The notes beneath the pieces are model-generated. The model was not told the DNA's origin. It did not search any database and was given only the letters and a program-made list of their open reading frames with translations. The translations under genes were made by a program, and so were the position numbers. From Metabacillus litoralis (lineage in GTDB: Bacteria > Bacillota > Bacilli > Bacillales > Bacillaceae): a stretch of DNA of 64,000 nt. The stretch lies in the NCBI RefSeq assembly GCF_020524045.1, contig NZ_JAIVKL010000008.1, positions 62,001 to 126,000 of the forward strand, given 5' to 3'. Every line of letters starts with the position of its first letter. Position 1 is the stretch's first letter. Below are positions 35,172 through 45,045 of the stretch, in pieces.

Positions 35172-36704
35172 ATGATAAAAGTAATGATTGTTGATGATGA
35201 GATATTGGCGATTGAGCATCTAAAAATGCTTTTAAAGTGGGAAGAACTAGGCTTTGAAATTATAGGAGAAGCTCTTTCAGCAAAAAAAGCGATGGAAGTT
35301 GTTCGATCAACTTATCCTCAAGTGATCTTTATGGATATAAGAATGCCTGTTGTTGATGGTCTTAGTCTTAGTGAAAAGATACTGGCGCTAAATCCGAACA
35401 TAAAAATTGTCTTGCTTACCTCTCACAGAGATTTTGAATATGCAAAAAAAGCAATAAATATAGGTATTTCTCATTTCCTGCTCAAACATGAGATGAATAA
35501 ATCAAATCTAGCTAAGGAACTTAGAAAGATACACGAAGAATTGGTAGGAGAGGACGAAATAGCTAGATCAGTAAAAAGTCAGAGTATTAGAGATTTATTG
35601 TTTTTTGGTCATCAAATTGGTATCAACAAATTTTACCCAAGAGGAAATAAAGGAAATTATTGTATGTTTTATCTTAAGGTAGATCGCCCTTACCCAATTT
35701 TTGATGAAAGAATAGAGAGGAATAGTACATTCCAACGTCTGAATCTTGAATGTATAAAGGAAAACTCAGACGTGGTAGAGTTTGTTGAAGTCATTCCAAT
35801 TGATAAAGACAAAGCAGTATTACTATGCAGTTCTAAAAAAAGATCAACAGAGCGAGAAAACTGGCAAATCTTCCATCATACAGCCTTAAAACTACAAAGA
35901 GAATTTGTGGATATGGTCGTTTCTATGTCAATCATAATTTCTCCACTATTTAAGAACATAGAACAATTGACAGAAATCTATGCTCAATGTGAAGAGAAAT
36001 CATCAGCACTTGTGTTGTTTGATAAAGGGTCAATATTAAATTTACAGAATTTATCTGTTTCAGCTACTGATATACAAGAAAGCTGTAGAGAAATTGCAAG
36101 ATACTTAAATGAACATAACGATGATTTTATTCGAATGGTACAAGACGCATTTGAGTTAGTGAAATTGAACTTCCACCCCGTTACACTAAGATTTCTATGT
36201 AAGGAATTAATAAGCATGTTAGAGAATTTAAGAAGTCAACACCATTTACCAAGCTATTTGGATACTGATGTAAGAAATGAACTACATGCTGATGAACTAT
36301 TTAATTTAAAAGATATTATGCAATGGATGCTTGATGAATATAGAAAAATAACATCTACTAAAGACGAAATCAATTACTCTACTAAAGTTGAATTAACGTT
36401 AAGGTTTATACATGAAAACTATCAAAGAGATTTTACAATGAATGAGATCGGTGAAAAACTTTCAATAAGCGGTGATCACCTTCGCCATATCTTTAAAAAA
36501 GAAACGGGAAATACAATTTTAGATTATTTAACTTGGTATCGCATTGAGCAATCGAAGAAACTTTTACAAAAAGAAGATTATAAAATTTATGAAATTGGTG
36601 AAATGATTGGTTATAAAACAAGTCAATATTTTAGTTTAGTTTTTAAAAAAATGACTGGTGCAACTCCAAAGGAATATAAAGAAAGTCTGAATAAAAAACG
36701 ATGA
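35172..36704 (+). CDS. YesN-like response regulator (receiver + AraC HTH)
   Basis: 510 residues: receiver domain 1-120 (VDDE at 8-11, phospho-acceptor Asp in VIFMDIRMPVVDG near 55, K near 105 in FLLKHEM), a long middle region, and a C-terminal AraC helix-turn-helix pair (MNEIGEKLSISGDHLRHIFKKE; YEIGEMIGYKTSQYFSLVFKK). The receiver Lys is in HFLLKHE rather than KP, as in many YesN proteins. It should activate the substrate-binding protein and permease genes. RBS AAAGGGGG. Stop overlaps the kinase ATG (ATGA). Confidence 0.9.
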   Translation: MIKVMIVDDEILAIEHLKMLLKWEELGFEIIGEALSAKKAMEVVRSTYPQVIFMDIRMPVVDGLSLSEKILALNPNIKIVLLTSHRDFEYAKKAINIGISHFLLKHEMNKSNLAKELRKIHEELVGEDEIARSVKSQSIRDLLFFGHQIGINKFYPRGNKGNYCMFYLKVDRPYPIFDERIERNSTFQRLNLECIKENSDVVEFVEVIPIDKDKAVLLCSSKKRSTERENWQIFHHTALKLQREFVDMVVSMSIIISPLFKNIEQLTEIYAQCEEKSSALVLFDKGSILNLQNLSVSATDIQESCREIARYLNEHNDDFIRMVQDAFELVKLNFHPVTLRFLCKELISMLENLRSQHHLPSYLDTDVRNELHADELFNLKDIMQWMLDEYRKITSTKDEINYSTKVELTLRFIHENYQRDFTMNEIGEKLSISGDHLRHIFKKETGNTILDYLTWYRIEQSKKLLQKEDYKIYEIGEMIGYKTSQYFSLVFKKMTGATPKEYKESLNKKR

Positions 36705-38446
36705 AGATAAAAACGAAGATTTTATTTGTCATTGCTATTATCATTTCATCTTCATTATTATTATGTGGAATTTTCACTTATTCCTATTTCAATAAAATAT
36801 TTACTGAACAGGTGAAGAAAGACGAAAGTGCAAAATTAGAAGAAAAAGCTGAAAGTATACAATCGTTCCAAAACGATATTAAGCAATTTTCTCAATATAT
36901 ATTGGTTGATAATGAAATTCAAGACAAAATCAATAGACTTTATTCTGCTAAAAGTATGTATGAAAAAATTCAAAATGAAGATTGGTTATCTAATGAACTA
37001 AAAAGCTATTTACTTCTTAAAGATTATCTTGACAGTATTATTTTGGTCGGTAAAGATGGAAACGTTATTTCTTCAAGATCAATCCAAAATGATTATTATA
37101 TAAATACGCTAAAGGAAAAGTGGTTCACAGCTTTTTTGAATAGGGAAGTGAATGGTGGTTTTTCAGAAGAACATTTGCTTACAAACAACCAGCAACAAAA
37201 CAAAGTGATCAGCTACATTGTGAAATTTAACCCTATTTTAAATCCAGATAGTAAACTAAAGTATCTTATTGTGAATATTGATACTAGTCATCTTTCAAAA
37301 CTTCTGATAGATGAAACGAGTGATAATATTTTCTATCTTTTTGACTCACAAAATTCATTATCGTTATATAAAAATAAGGATTATGATAAAAAAATAGACT
37401 CTATTATTAGAGAAAAAGATAAAAAAATAAATGTTGTTGAAAATGAAGAGAAAATATTCATTATCAATCCTAATATGGAAGATGGTTGGAAAATTGTTTC
37501 AGTTAATCAAAAAGAAGAAATTTTAAAGAAAGTAAATTTCGTTTATTACTTTATTGCAGGTGTAACTATTCTCAATATTATGTTGATTATGATTGTGTTA
37601 ACTCCAATGATTATAAATTTATCAAAGCCAATTTCCTTGTTAACTACAGCGATGAAAGAAGTATCAAAAGGTAAGCTGGAGACTTCTGTAAATATTAAAA
37701 GTGGTGATGAGTTTGAGGTTTTAGGAGAAGGTTTTAACTATATGGTGAAAGAGCTTCAAAAGTATATTGATCGTTCAATTGAAGATGAGAAAATAAAACA
37801 GAAATTACACATGGATTTACTAATATCACAAATAAATCCTCATTTTATTTATAATACGTTAAATACAGTCATCTATCTTGCTCAAAAACAAGAAAATGAA
37901 GATATTGTAAAAATAACAAAATCTTTCATTAGTCTTTTACAGGATACAGTAAAGTATGGCGAAGGTGGATATTTTATCACCGTTGAAGAGGAAATAAATC
38001 ATTTGAAAAACTATCTTGTTATTCAAAATTAACGATATCCAAAACGGTTTGGAATAAAATGGCAAGTTGATAAAAAAATATTGGGGTTGAATGTACCAAG
38101 AACAATTCTTCAGCCATTAGTTGAGAACGCCTTATTTCATGGTATCATTCCCAATGAAGAATTCGGAACAGTATGTATTGAGATCTTTTTGATTGATCAT
38201 TTTTTACACTTATACGTAAGTGATGATGGAGTGGGCATGTCTTCAAAACGGTTAGAAGAAGTAAAATTAGGTCAAACGTCAATCCAATCTTTTTCAAATA
38301 TGAGAAGCATAGGGTTATCTAATGTTAAGGCTCGTGTATTAAGTTTATATGACAATAAATCAGCATTTTACATTGATAGCGTCGAAGGTATAGGCACGAA
38401 AATCACGATAAAAATTCCGTTGAAATCTCCAGATTTTATACAATAA
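36701..38446 (+). pseudogene. YesM-like sensor kinase interrupted by one in-frame TAA
   Basis: Would be about 581 residues: TM helix 6-28, extracellular dCACHE-like sensor 30-280, TM helix about 283-305, HAMP, His box with HFIYNTLNTVIYLAQ (LytS/YesM class) and HATPase domain (LQPLVENALFHG, DDGVGM, GIGLSN-like SIGLSNVKAR). A TAA at 38030-38032 splits it after YLVIQN, between the His box and the ATP domain; both sides are in the same frame and align to a full-length kinase (the next residues RYPKRFG continue the usual motif). No ribosome binding site restarts the second half. Either a recent nonsense mutation, a sequencing error, or low-level readthrough (TAA-C). Confidence 0.8.
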
Positions 38447-38464
38447 AACCGAATTGTTATGTTT

Positions 38465-38478
38465 TGAAAGCGTATACA
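38465..38478 (+). promoter_or_regulatory. CcpA cre-like site
   Basis: TGAAAGCGTATACA differs at one position from TGWAANCGNTNWCA. It lies 42 bases before the binding-protein ATG, in the right place for catabolite control of the transporter. Confidence 0.65.
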
Positions 38479-38519
38479 AATTGTTATTATCGGTTTGTAA
38501 GATAAAAGGGGGAGAGAGT

Positions 38520-39836
38520 ATGCAAAAGAAAATGAGGAGAAATTGGTTTGTCTTTACAACATTTGTACTATTAATAAGTTTAATAGTAGGGTGTAATGGA
38601 TCAAATGAAACAAACAGTCAGTCACAAAGTGAAACAGATGGTGATGAGCTAAAAGGTACGATTACCATGTGGGGATGGGATACAAACTACATTGAAGTGG
38701 TTAGTAAAGAATTTAACAAGGTTTATCCAGACATTAAGATTGAATTAACGAATGTTGCTGCTGAGGATTATCTTCAAAAAGTTCAAACAACCTTAGCATC
38801 AGGAGGGGAATTACCTGATATCTTATGGGGTGAACGAAACTATCGAGGGAAAATTTTCGAACTTGATATTTGGGAAAATCTTGAGGCAGAGCCTTACAAT
38901 TTTGATAAATCACTAGTTTTCGATTATTTAGATGAATTAACAACAAGTCCAAAAGGTGAAGTGATAGCACTTGAACAATCTTTAACACCTGGTGGTTTAG
39001 CTTATAGAAGAGATTTAGCGAAAGAATATTTTGGTACAGATGATCCAAAAGAGTTAGAAGCCGTGTTTCAATCTATTGATGATTTTATAGAAAAAGGGAA
39101 AGAAGTACAAGATAAAAGTGGTGGAGAAGTTTACATGTTTTCAAGTTTAGGAGAACTAAATGAAATCTTCACAGCTCAAAGTCAAAAACCACTTATGGAT
39201 GGAGAAGTAGTTGATGTATCAGGAAAAATGCGAGACGTAATAGATCATGTTGTAAAAGTAAGAGATGCTGGAATCGTTGACAAGTTAGAGTTGTGGTCAC
39301 CTCAATGGAACGCTAGCTTTGCAGATGGAAAACATATCTTCTTCCCTGCGGCAAACTGGGCTCCACAATATGTCATTAAGCCTAATGATAAAGATGGAGA
39401 AGGAAGATGGGGATTAATGAAACCTCCTGGAAATGCTTATTCTTGGGGAGGTACAGTATTTGGAATTTCAAAGGATAGTAAAGAAAAAGATCTATCTTGG
39501 ACATTTATGAATTGGTTGTTATTAACAAAAGAAGGGGCAGAAGCTAGTAAGCTAGTGAATTTTTATATCCCTTTGAAATCAGTTTATGATGATCCTGAAT
39601 TCGTTTCATCAGAAGATCCTTTCTTCAACAATCAAGATGTTGGTAAGTTTTGGATGGAGGAAATTGTTCCTGAATTAGAAGTACCAAAAATATCTGCTAG
39701 TGATTCCGTTGTGAAGGATGCGACAAACTTAATTCTTAATCTCTTAAATTCGGATCCGGATGTTGGGACTGATGAAGCAATAAGTAAGTTAAAAGATGAA
39801 GTTGAAGCAAAACTTCCTGATAAGGAAATAAAGTAA
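38520..39836 (+). CDS. Sugar ABC transporter substrate-binding lipoprotein
   Basis: 438 residues. Lipoprotein signal with lipobox LIVGC (Cys25), then a type I solute-binding fold of the carbohydrate family 1 (GTITMWGWDT, VQTTLASGGELPDILWG, KDLSWTFMNWLLLTKEGAEAS). ATG 38520 has AAGGGGGAG; an upstream in-frame start at 38454 lacks one and would spoil the signal peptide. Delivers oligosaccharide to the two permeases 240 bases downstream. Stop codon TAA coincides with the 7-bp target duplication of the MITE at 39837. Confidence 0.9.
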   Translation: MQKKMRRNWFVFTTFVLLISLIVGCNGSNETNSQSQSETDGDELKGTITMWGWDTNYIEVVSKEFNKVYPDIKIELTNVAAEDYLQKVQTTLASGGELPDILWGERNYRGKIFELDIWENLEAEPYNFDKSLVFDYLDELTTSPKGEVIALEQSLTPGGLAYRRDLAKEYFGTDDPKELEAVFQSIDDFIEKGKEVQDKSGGEVYMFSSLGELNEIFTAQSQKPLMDGEVVDVSGKMRDVIDHVVKVRDAGIVDKLELWSPQWNASFADGKHIFFPAANWAPQYVIKPNDKDGEGRWGLMKPPGNAYSWGGTVFGISKDSKEKDLSWTFMNWLLLTKEGAEASKLVNFYIPLKSVYDDPEFVSSEDPFFNNQDVGKFWMEEIVPELEVPKISASDSVVKDATNLILNLLNSDPDVGTDEAISKLKDEVEAKLPDKEIK

Positions 39837-40000
39837 GGCTCTTTTCTGAAAGATTGGTGCTATGTAACTAAAATATTCGTTAGAAACAGTGATTTTTTGC
39901 AATTAAGGATACCTTTTTATGAAGAAAAGATGCCACTAGACTTAATACTGTGCTGATTTCTTCGGATATGTAAAAGCAACAAAGTTTTCGAAAACAGCCT
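39837..40000 (-). mobile_element. 164-bp MITE inside the transporter operon
   Basis: Inverted copy of the element at 24432-24594: begins GGCTCTTTTCTG, ends CGAAAACAGCCT. Flanked by perfect 7-bp direct repeats AAAGTAA (39830-39836 and 40001-40007). Inserted at the stop codon of the binding-protein gene, between it and the permeases. Confidence 0.88.
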
Positions 40001-40017
40001 AAAGTAAAAATCATAAA

Positions 40018-40048
40018 GGATCTAGTTCAAGCTTAACTAGGTCCTTTT
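40018..40048 (+). terminator. Attenuator between binding protein and permeases
   Basis: GGATCTAGTT / AACTAGGTCC with loop CAAGCTT, then TTTT. Such partial terminators let the binding protein be made in excess over permeases. Confidence 0.6.
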
Positions 40049-40073
40049 CATTTGAGATAAGGAGGTTTATAAA

Positions 40074-41030
40074 GTGGAGAACAAACCCATTTTCCAATCA
40101 AAAAGAACCATTTCTCCAAAAGTTTCAAGATCGAGAAGATTTACAATTAGTATAAAAGCCTGGCCTTACTTGTTCTTAATCCCTTTTTTACTCTTTTATT
40201 TAGCTTTTAATATCTTTCCGATTATTTATTCATTTTATATTAGCTTTACGAGTTGGGATGGTTTTAGTGAAAAAACGTTTGTAGGCTTTGATAATTATGT
40301 ACGTGTTTTTACACAAGATCCATCTTTTTGGAAATCTGTTTGGAATACATTATTAATCATGTTAATGTCAACTCCCTTTGTTATCATTTTTGGTTTATTG
40401 TTGGCTGTGTTTTTATTCAATATTACAAAGTGGAGGTCATTCTTTCAAACGATAAATTTCATCCCATATATTACAACACCCGTTGCCATCGGTTTGATCT
40501 TTGCCTTTTTATTTGATTGGTCTTCAGGGACTGTTAATCATCTATTGATGAGTAAAGGCTTGATCAAAGAAGGGATAAACTGGTTAGGCGAACCGATGTA
40601 TGCAAGAATTGTGGTGGCTCTTATGATTATATGGAAATATACAGGCTATCACATGGCCATTTATTTAACAGGGTTAAGCACGATTCCTCAAGAACTTTAT
40701 GAAGCAGCTAAGATGGACGGATCTTCCGCTGTAAATACTTTCTTTAAGATAACCATTCCGCTGCTAGCTCCAATTACAATGTTTTTAGTGTTAACAGATA
40801 TTATTGGTGGATTACAAATGTTTGATGAACCGAAATTGCTTTTTACTGATACAGCTGTTGGTGGGCCTGAACGCTCTGTGTTAACAGCTATCTGGCATTT
40901 TTATGATACCACCTTTGCTACATCTCGTTTTGGTTATGGTGCAGCAGTATCCTTCTCATTATTTTTAATCATTATCATCTTTACATTAATAAGCTATAAA
41001 TTTTTAAATAAGAAGGAGTCTTACAAATGA
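40074..41030 (+). CDS. ABC sugar permease, MalF/UgpA type
   Basis: 318 residues, six TM helices, cytoplasmic N-terminal extension of about 30 residues, EAA loop ELYEAAKMDGSSAVNTFFKITIPLL near 215-240. GTG 40074 has AAGGAGG nine bases upstream. Pairs with the next gene (ATGA overlap 41027-41030). No dedicated ATPase gene is present, so a shared MsmX-type ATPase encoded elsewhere is expected. Confidence 0.92.
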   Translation: MENKPIFQSKRTISPKVSRSRRFTISIKAWPYLFLIPFLLFYLAFNIFPIIYSFYISFTSWDGFSEKTFVGFDNYVRVFTQDPSFWKSVWNTLLIMLMSTPFVIIFGLLLAVFLFNITKWRSFFQTINFIPYITTPVAIGLIFAFLFDWSSGTVNHLLMSKGLIKEGINWLGEPMYARIVVALMIIWKYTGYHMAIYLTGLSTIPQELYEAAKMDGSSAVNTFFKITIPLLAPITMFLVLTDIIGGLQMFDEPKLLFTDTAVGGPERSVLTAIWHFYDTTFATSRFGYGAAVSFSLFLIIIIFTLISYKFLNKKESYK

Positions 41031-41833
41031 AAAAAGTTATAACAGCCCTTGGACTTGTTGTTGTTTCATTTATAAGCATTATGCCTTTTTATGTACTCAT
41101 TATGATGAGTACACAGGTGACAGAAGATATTTTTAAAGGAAAAATGTTTTTGCCAGGAAAATATGCCATTGAAAACTTAACAACAGTTTTAAATAGTAGC
41201 TTTTTAAATAGCTTCTTAAATAGTATATTTGTCTCAGTAACTTCAACCATTCTATGTGTTCTGATATGTACGATGACAGGTTATTCACTAGCAAAATATA
41301 ATTATAAATTTAAGAAACTATTTTATGCTTTTATTATTGGTACGATGATGGTTCCAACTCAAATTGGTTTAATTGGTTATATCATGGAAATGAGATTTTT
41401 TCAGCTAAATAACACGTTAATTCCATTAATCCTTATCTGGATCGCAAATCCCTTTGGTGTTTTTTGGATGGTACAATATATCAAATCAGCGGTTCCACAA
41501 GATATCATTGAAAGTGCCAGAATCGATGGTTGTAATGAATTACGGATATTTATCCAAATCATTTTACCAATTGTTAAACCGGCAATGGTCACATTATCTT
41601 TAGTCATTTTCTTATGGTCATGGAATAATTACCTGCTGCCTCTAGTCATGATCAACAAAGAAGAACTTTTTACAATTCCACTTAGTATTCAGTCATTAGG
41701 AAGCTATTATCGAACAGATTATGGAGCACGAATGATGGGATTACTTATAGCGATTATTCCATTAATTATTTTGTTTATCTTTGGATCAAAAAACTTTATT
41801 CGAGGGTTAACTGCAGGAGCGGTAAAAGAATAG
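41027..41833 (+). CDS. ABC sugar permease, MalG/UgpE type
   Basis: 268 residues, six TM helices, EAA loop DIIESARIDGCNELRIFIQIILPI near 160-185, C-terminal RGLTAGAVKE typical of the family. Starts in the ATGA overlap with the first permease. Last gene of the transporter operon; no terminator directly after the stop. Confidence 0.92.
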   Translation: MKKVITALGLVVVSFISIMPFYVLIMMSTQVTEDIFKGKMFLPGKYAIENLTTVLNSSFLNSFLNSIFVSVTSTILCVLICTMTGYSLAKYNYKFKKLFYAFIIGTMMVPTQIGLIGYIMEMRFFQLNNTLIPLILIWIANPFGVFWMVQYIKSAVPQDIIESARIDGCNELRIFIQIILPIVKPAMVTLSLVIFLWSWNNYLLPLVMINKEELFTIPLSIQSLGSYYRTDYGARMMGLLIAIIPLIILFIFGSKNFIRGLTAGAVKE

Positions 41834-42370
41834 AAATCATGTTTAATAAGTGATGATTTAAGGAGTTATGGGGTTCGATTTAAGATGCAAATAGTTGAAA
41901 AAGGAGTTCATTTCGCTATTCTAGAGGGATGATTATTTACGATAAAAATATCATAAGTTAACGCTATTGGTTATATTATCGGGTCCTGTTTTCGTGTACA
42001 GAATACGAAAAAACATACCAAGTAACAGAACAAACGCATAGGGTTTGGTCTGTTCTTATTCCTTGTTATATCAATGTATCGTTTTTAATCACTTGATTGA
42101 ATTTTCAAACGAAATCACAAACCAAATAGCATAATGACATTAATTGTCATTATGCTATTTCCTATGTGAATTATTTGCGATACTGATTTTTTATCCAATC
42201 AGTAAATTGTTATTTTATGTTAAAATAAATGTAGGTATTTTGAAGAGATGTACTTAATTAAACGGGGTAGGATTGATGAATAAGTTTTATATAAAAAATG
42301 ACCACTAAATGTGTAAAAATAAACCAATATCATTAAAATGAGATAAAAAAATGGTTATCGGAGGTAAATC
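41834..42370. other. Intergenic region with one strong dyad
   Basis: About 540 bases without a supported gene. The only clear structure is the 16-bp dyad at 42124-42160; an imperfect AGAACA...TGTTCT hairpin lies near 42021-42058. Confidence 0.5.
42124..42160. terminator. Perfect 16-bp dyad, possible terminator
   Basis: AAATAGCATAATGACA, loop TTAAT, TGTCATTATGCTATTT. The short T-tail (TATTTCC) is weak but the stem is perfect. It may end the transporter transcript. Confidence 0.5.
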
Positions 42371-42649
42371 ATGAAAAATGACAAATGCGACTTAATAAAC
42401 GCGAACGGTGTCAAGGAAAAGAAACTTGAAGTGATTGATGGATACACGATAAAGTACCATGCAAACGGAAAAACTATATGGTCAAAGGGGAAAATAATTG
42501 AAGATAAGCCAGAGGGCTATTGGGAGTGGTATCGTTCCGATGGCACAATAAAACGTTCAGGATATTTTAAAATGGGTGAGCCTGTAGGTGAATGGGTGAC
42601 TTATGATAGCAAAGGTGAAAAATACAAAATCACAAATCGTAACAAATAA
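42371..42649 (+). CDS. YwqK-like MORN-repeat protein
   Basis: 92 residues with two or three MORN-type repeats (YHANGKTIWSKGKI, GYWEWYRSDGTIKRSGYF, GEWVTYDSKGEKY). Proteins of this class include YwqK, the antitoxin/immunity partner of the LXG toxin YwqJ in B. subtilis. No toxin gene adjoins it here. RBS GGAGGT before ATG 42371. Likely an orphan immunity gene; family match is clear, role is inferred. Confidence 0.7.
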   Translation: MKNDKCDLINANGVKEKKLEVIDGYTIKYHANGKTIWSKGKIIEDKPEGYWEWYRSDGTIKRSGYFKMGEPVGEWVTYDSKGEKYKITNRNK

Positions 42650-42873
42650 TAAATAATAGGTTATCTTTTGTGGAAATAGCATCTTAATAATTTTTAGCTT
42701 ATTACAGAAAAATGCATTGCAACTAAATATGTAGTTAAATTTGACGGACACTTATTTTTCAATGAATGAATTGCCTTTTCTTCTTGAAGTAACTGGAGCG
42801 ACGCTTTGATAAGGCATCGTTTTTCTTATTGAACTAAAGAAGCAGGTATCTTTAATAAGGGGGTTAAGAAATT

Positions 42874-43074
42874 ATGAAAAAACCATATAATATTATTTTT
42901 ATTCTAATTTTATTGGCAAATGTAATTATGGGTATTAAGTTGTTTCAACAAAGCGCCCAATTGACTGAATTTGAACACATCCTCTCCAATCTTGAAGTCA
43001 GAATGGAGGATTTAGATGACGCACACGAAACAGATATTGTCCCTCGTTTAGATGAGATTTTAAACGAAAACTAA
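42874..43074 (+). CDS. Small membrane-anchored protein, 66 aa
   Basis: N-terminal helix IIFILILLANVIMGIKLF (residues 7-24) followed by an acidic helical tail facing outward or inward. AAGGGGG lies 10 bases before ATG 42874. A dispersed motif ACTAAAGAAGCAGGT precedes it (42832-42848) and is repeated at 43888-43903 before the SUKH gene. Function unknown. Confidence 0.6.
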   Translation: MKKPYNIIFILILLANVIMGIKLFQQSAQLTEFEHILSNLEVRMEDLDDAHETDIVPRLDEILNEN

Positions 43075-43092
43075 GTTAAGCTAACGGGTGCG

Positions 43093-43124
43093 AGTGTTCA
43101 ATAAGAACAGTCGCTTTTTCACTA
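43093..43124 (+). repeat. Copy 2 of the dispersed 32-bp repeat
   Basis: 29 of 32 bases match 2592-2623. Lies right before the 5'-truncated peptidase and may mark the deletion point. Confidence 0.7.
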
Positions 43125-43145
43125 ACTAACGATTAGTTTTTTTAG

Positions 43146-43703
43146 GAAGGATATATAGAATTTACTGATGGACTAAATGTAATAATATTCAATGAAATAG
43201 AAGATCTGCAGGAATATTCTGATTTGGATAATGTCGGAGCGTTTTATTATGGCAAATATAATTTAATATCCATAGTTAAACCTGACTCACTTGAAAGAGA
43301 GGCAGATTTATGGTTTTTCAAAAGAGATCTTAGTCATGAATATACACATTACTATTTAGATAAATACTTACATGAAAATAGTACTACTTCAATTCCTAAA
43401 TGGTTTGATGAAGGATTAGCTGAGTATGTTTCTGTAACATTAGATAATGTGGAAGTATCAGATAGTATCGAGGATGTTATTAATTTCGAGAACCTTAATA
43501 CAAGAAAAGACTGGGCCAATTATAGAAAAGAATCAAACCAGTTATATTTACAATCACATTATGGGGTTAAATATATTATTGATAATAATGGTATTGAGGT
43601 AATAAAAAAAATAATTGATCAAAGTAAAAGTATTGGATTTTTAAAATCTTTTAAAGATAATACAGGCTTAGATGTAAGTGAATTACATATGTATATAGAG
43701 TAA
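43146..43703 (+). pseudogene. 5'-truncated peptidase MA-like zinc protease
   Basis: Frame open from 43146 (after TAG 43143-43145) without Met start; first usable codon TTG 43224. It carries the zinc motif HEYTHYYL (HExxH) and the downstream WFDEGLAEY with the third ligand, as in Peptidase_MA_2-type proteins, so the catalytic core remains. The N-terminal half and any membrane anchor or signal are missing and no ribosome binding site fits. Probably non-functional. Confidence 0.6.
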
Positions 43704-43971
43704 TTTCAAGACGTGATTATAAAATTATTGTTGAATTGAAAAAATATTATAGGAAAGTACAATTTTTGATAAATTGATAGATGAGATGAGAGAGTTTACG
43801 AAATTGAAATAAATAAAATTAAAGTGTACTGCCGCTTCATAAAAAGGTTGGATTTTTTGTGTACAAAAGAATTCATAACTTTATTAAACTAAAGAAGCAG
43901 GTCAGTTTAAGAAGGATTTTCATACATAAAATCGAATATGATTTAAATCCAAAATTTAGGGGGGAGATGAA

Positions 43972-44409
43972 ATGTGGAAGGAATTTGTAAATTCTATTTC
44001 GAAGGAATATCACTTTAAAGAGCCAGCACAAAAGTTTGAGATTGCTCAAATTCAAAAAGAATTAAATGTTAATTTACCAAAAGAATTAACTGACTTATAT
44101 AACGAAACAAATGGTGTTTTCGACAACTGGAATTGTCCATTGGTGTGGTCAACTTCCCAAATCATTAAGGACAATCAATTTTATAGGAATTTTGATGATT
44201 ATAGAGATATTTATATGCCATTTGATAATCTTTTCTTTTTTTCAGATGCAGGTAATGGCGATTTATTTTTTTATGCAATATTAAAAAACGGCACCATTGA
44301 AAAGAACGATATATATGTTTGGAATCACGAGGATGATAGCCGAAACTGGGTTGCGGCATCATTAAAACATTTTATTGAAGGTTGGATTACTGGTGAGATT
44401 GGAGTTTAG
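43972..44409 (+). CDS. SMI1/KNR4 (SUKH) family protein, probable immunity protein
   Basis: 145 residues with the SUKH-1 core: QIQKELNVNLPKELTDLYNETNG, then the hydrophobic strand DNLFFFSDAGNGDLFFY and NWVAASLKHFIEGW. SUKH proteins commonly neutralise polymorphic toxins. GGGGGGAGATGAA gives the ribosome binding site for ATG 43972. No toxin next to it, so an orphan immunity gene. An alternative is a household SMI1-like protein, but the neighbourhood of other immunity-type genes favours the first. Confidence 0.8.
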   Translation: MWKEFVNSISKEYHFKEPAQKFEIAQIQKELNVNLPKELTDLYNETNGVFDNWNCPLVWSTSQIIKDNQFYRNFDDYRDIYMPFDNLFFFSDAGNGDLFFYAILKNGTIEKNDIYVWNHEDDSRNWVAASLKHFIEGWITGEIGV

Positions 44410-44535
44410 TCAGTTTGAATAAAAAGAGTTTGTGAAACATTGCACTTAAACTATATGGTGCTTATGTTAAAGTTAACACATCTAAGTTCTCAAATTATAA
44501 TATGAAAATCTCTTAATGTAAGGAGAAATTTTAAG

Positions 44536-44829
44536 ATGACAACTTCCAACAAAGATTTGAAAATTTGTAACAAAGGGCATAAATATTATAAAAGTACCGA
44601 TTGTCCAACCTGTCCGATTTGTGAGCAAGAACGCAAACCTGAAAATGGATTTCTTGCATTGCTATCAGCACCAGCAAGACGAGCCTTAGAAAACAATGGT
44701 ATAACTTCTTTACAGCAGTTATCAAAATATAGTGAAAAAGACATTTTAACATTTCACGGTATGGGTCCAGCTTCTTTACCGAAACTTAGGTCTGCTTTGA
44801 AGGAAGAAGGGTTATCTTTTAGAGACTAA
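44536..44829 (+). CDS. RNA polymerase alpha-CTD-like helix-hairpin-helix protein with zinc ribbon
   Basis: 97 residues. N-terminal zinc-binding knuckle (CNKGHKYYKSTDCPTCPIC, four Cys plus His) and a C-terminal domain like the RpoA C-terminal domain (APARRALENNGITSLQQLSK, GPASLPKLRSAL). Such small proteins are frequent in Firmicutes and Bacteroidetes with unknown function; DNA binding is plausible. RBS AAGGAG before ATG 44536. Confidence 0.75.
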   Translation: MTTSNKDLKICNKGHKYYKSTDCPTCPICEQERKPENGFLALLSAPARRALENNGITSLQQLSKYSEKDILTFHGMGPASLPKLRSALKEEGLSFRD

Positions 44830-44999
44830 TGAGAGTTTCAAATTCTGATAAATTCAAAAAAATTTAACAGGTGCATCTTTAATCAATATAAAAATAATGT
44901 GATTTACCCTTTTGTATTCGGAGTTGGAATCTGTTATCTAGATAGTTAATCTTTCTTTTATAATGGGTTTAGAAACTAGAGACATTATTGAAAAAGTAA

Positions 45000-45040
45000 A
45001 AAAGCAAAAGAGAAATAATTAAATTCTCTTTTGCTTTTTT
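45000..45040 (-). terminator. Terminator of the GH2 gene
   Basis: AAAAGCAAAAGAGAA / TTCTCTTTTGCTTTTTT stem with T-runs on both strands, six bases past the GH2 stop. Confidence 0.85.
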
Positions 45041-45045
45041 GAATT

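Noticed and set aside
38081-38446. Separate small ATPase-domain gene
   Set aside because: No ribosome binding site, and the frame and sequence continue the upstream kinase; it is the second half of one interrupted gene.
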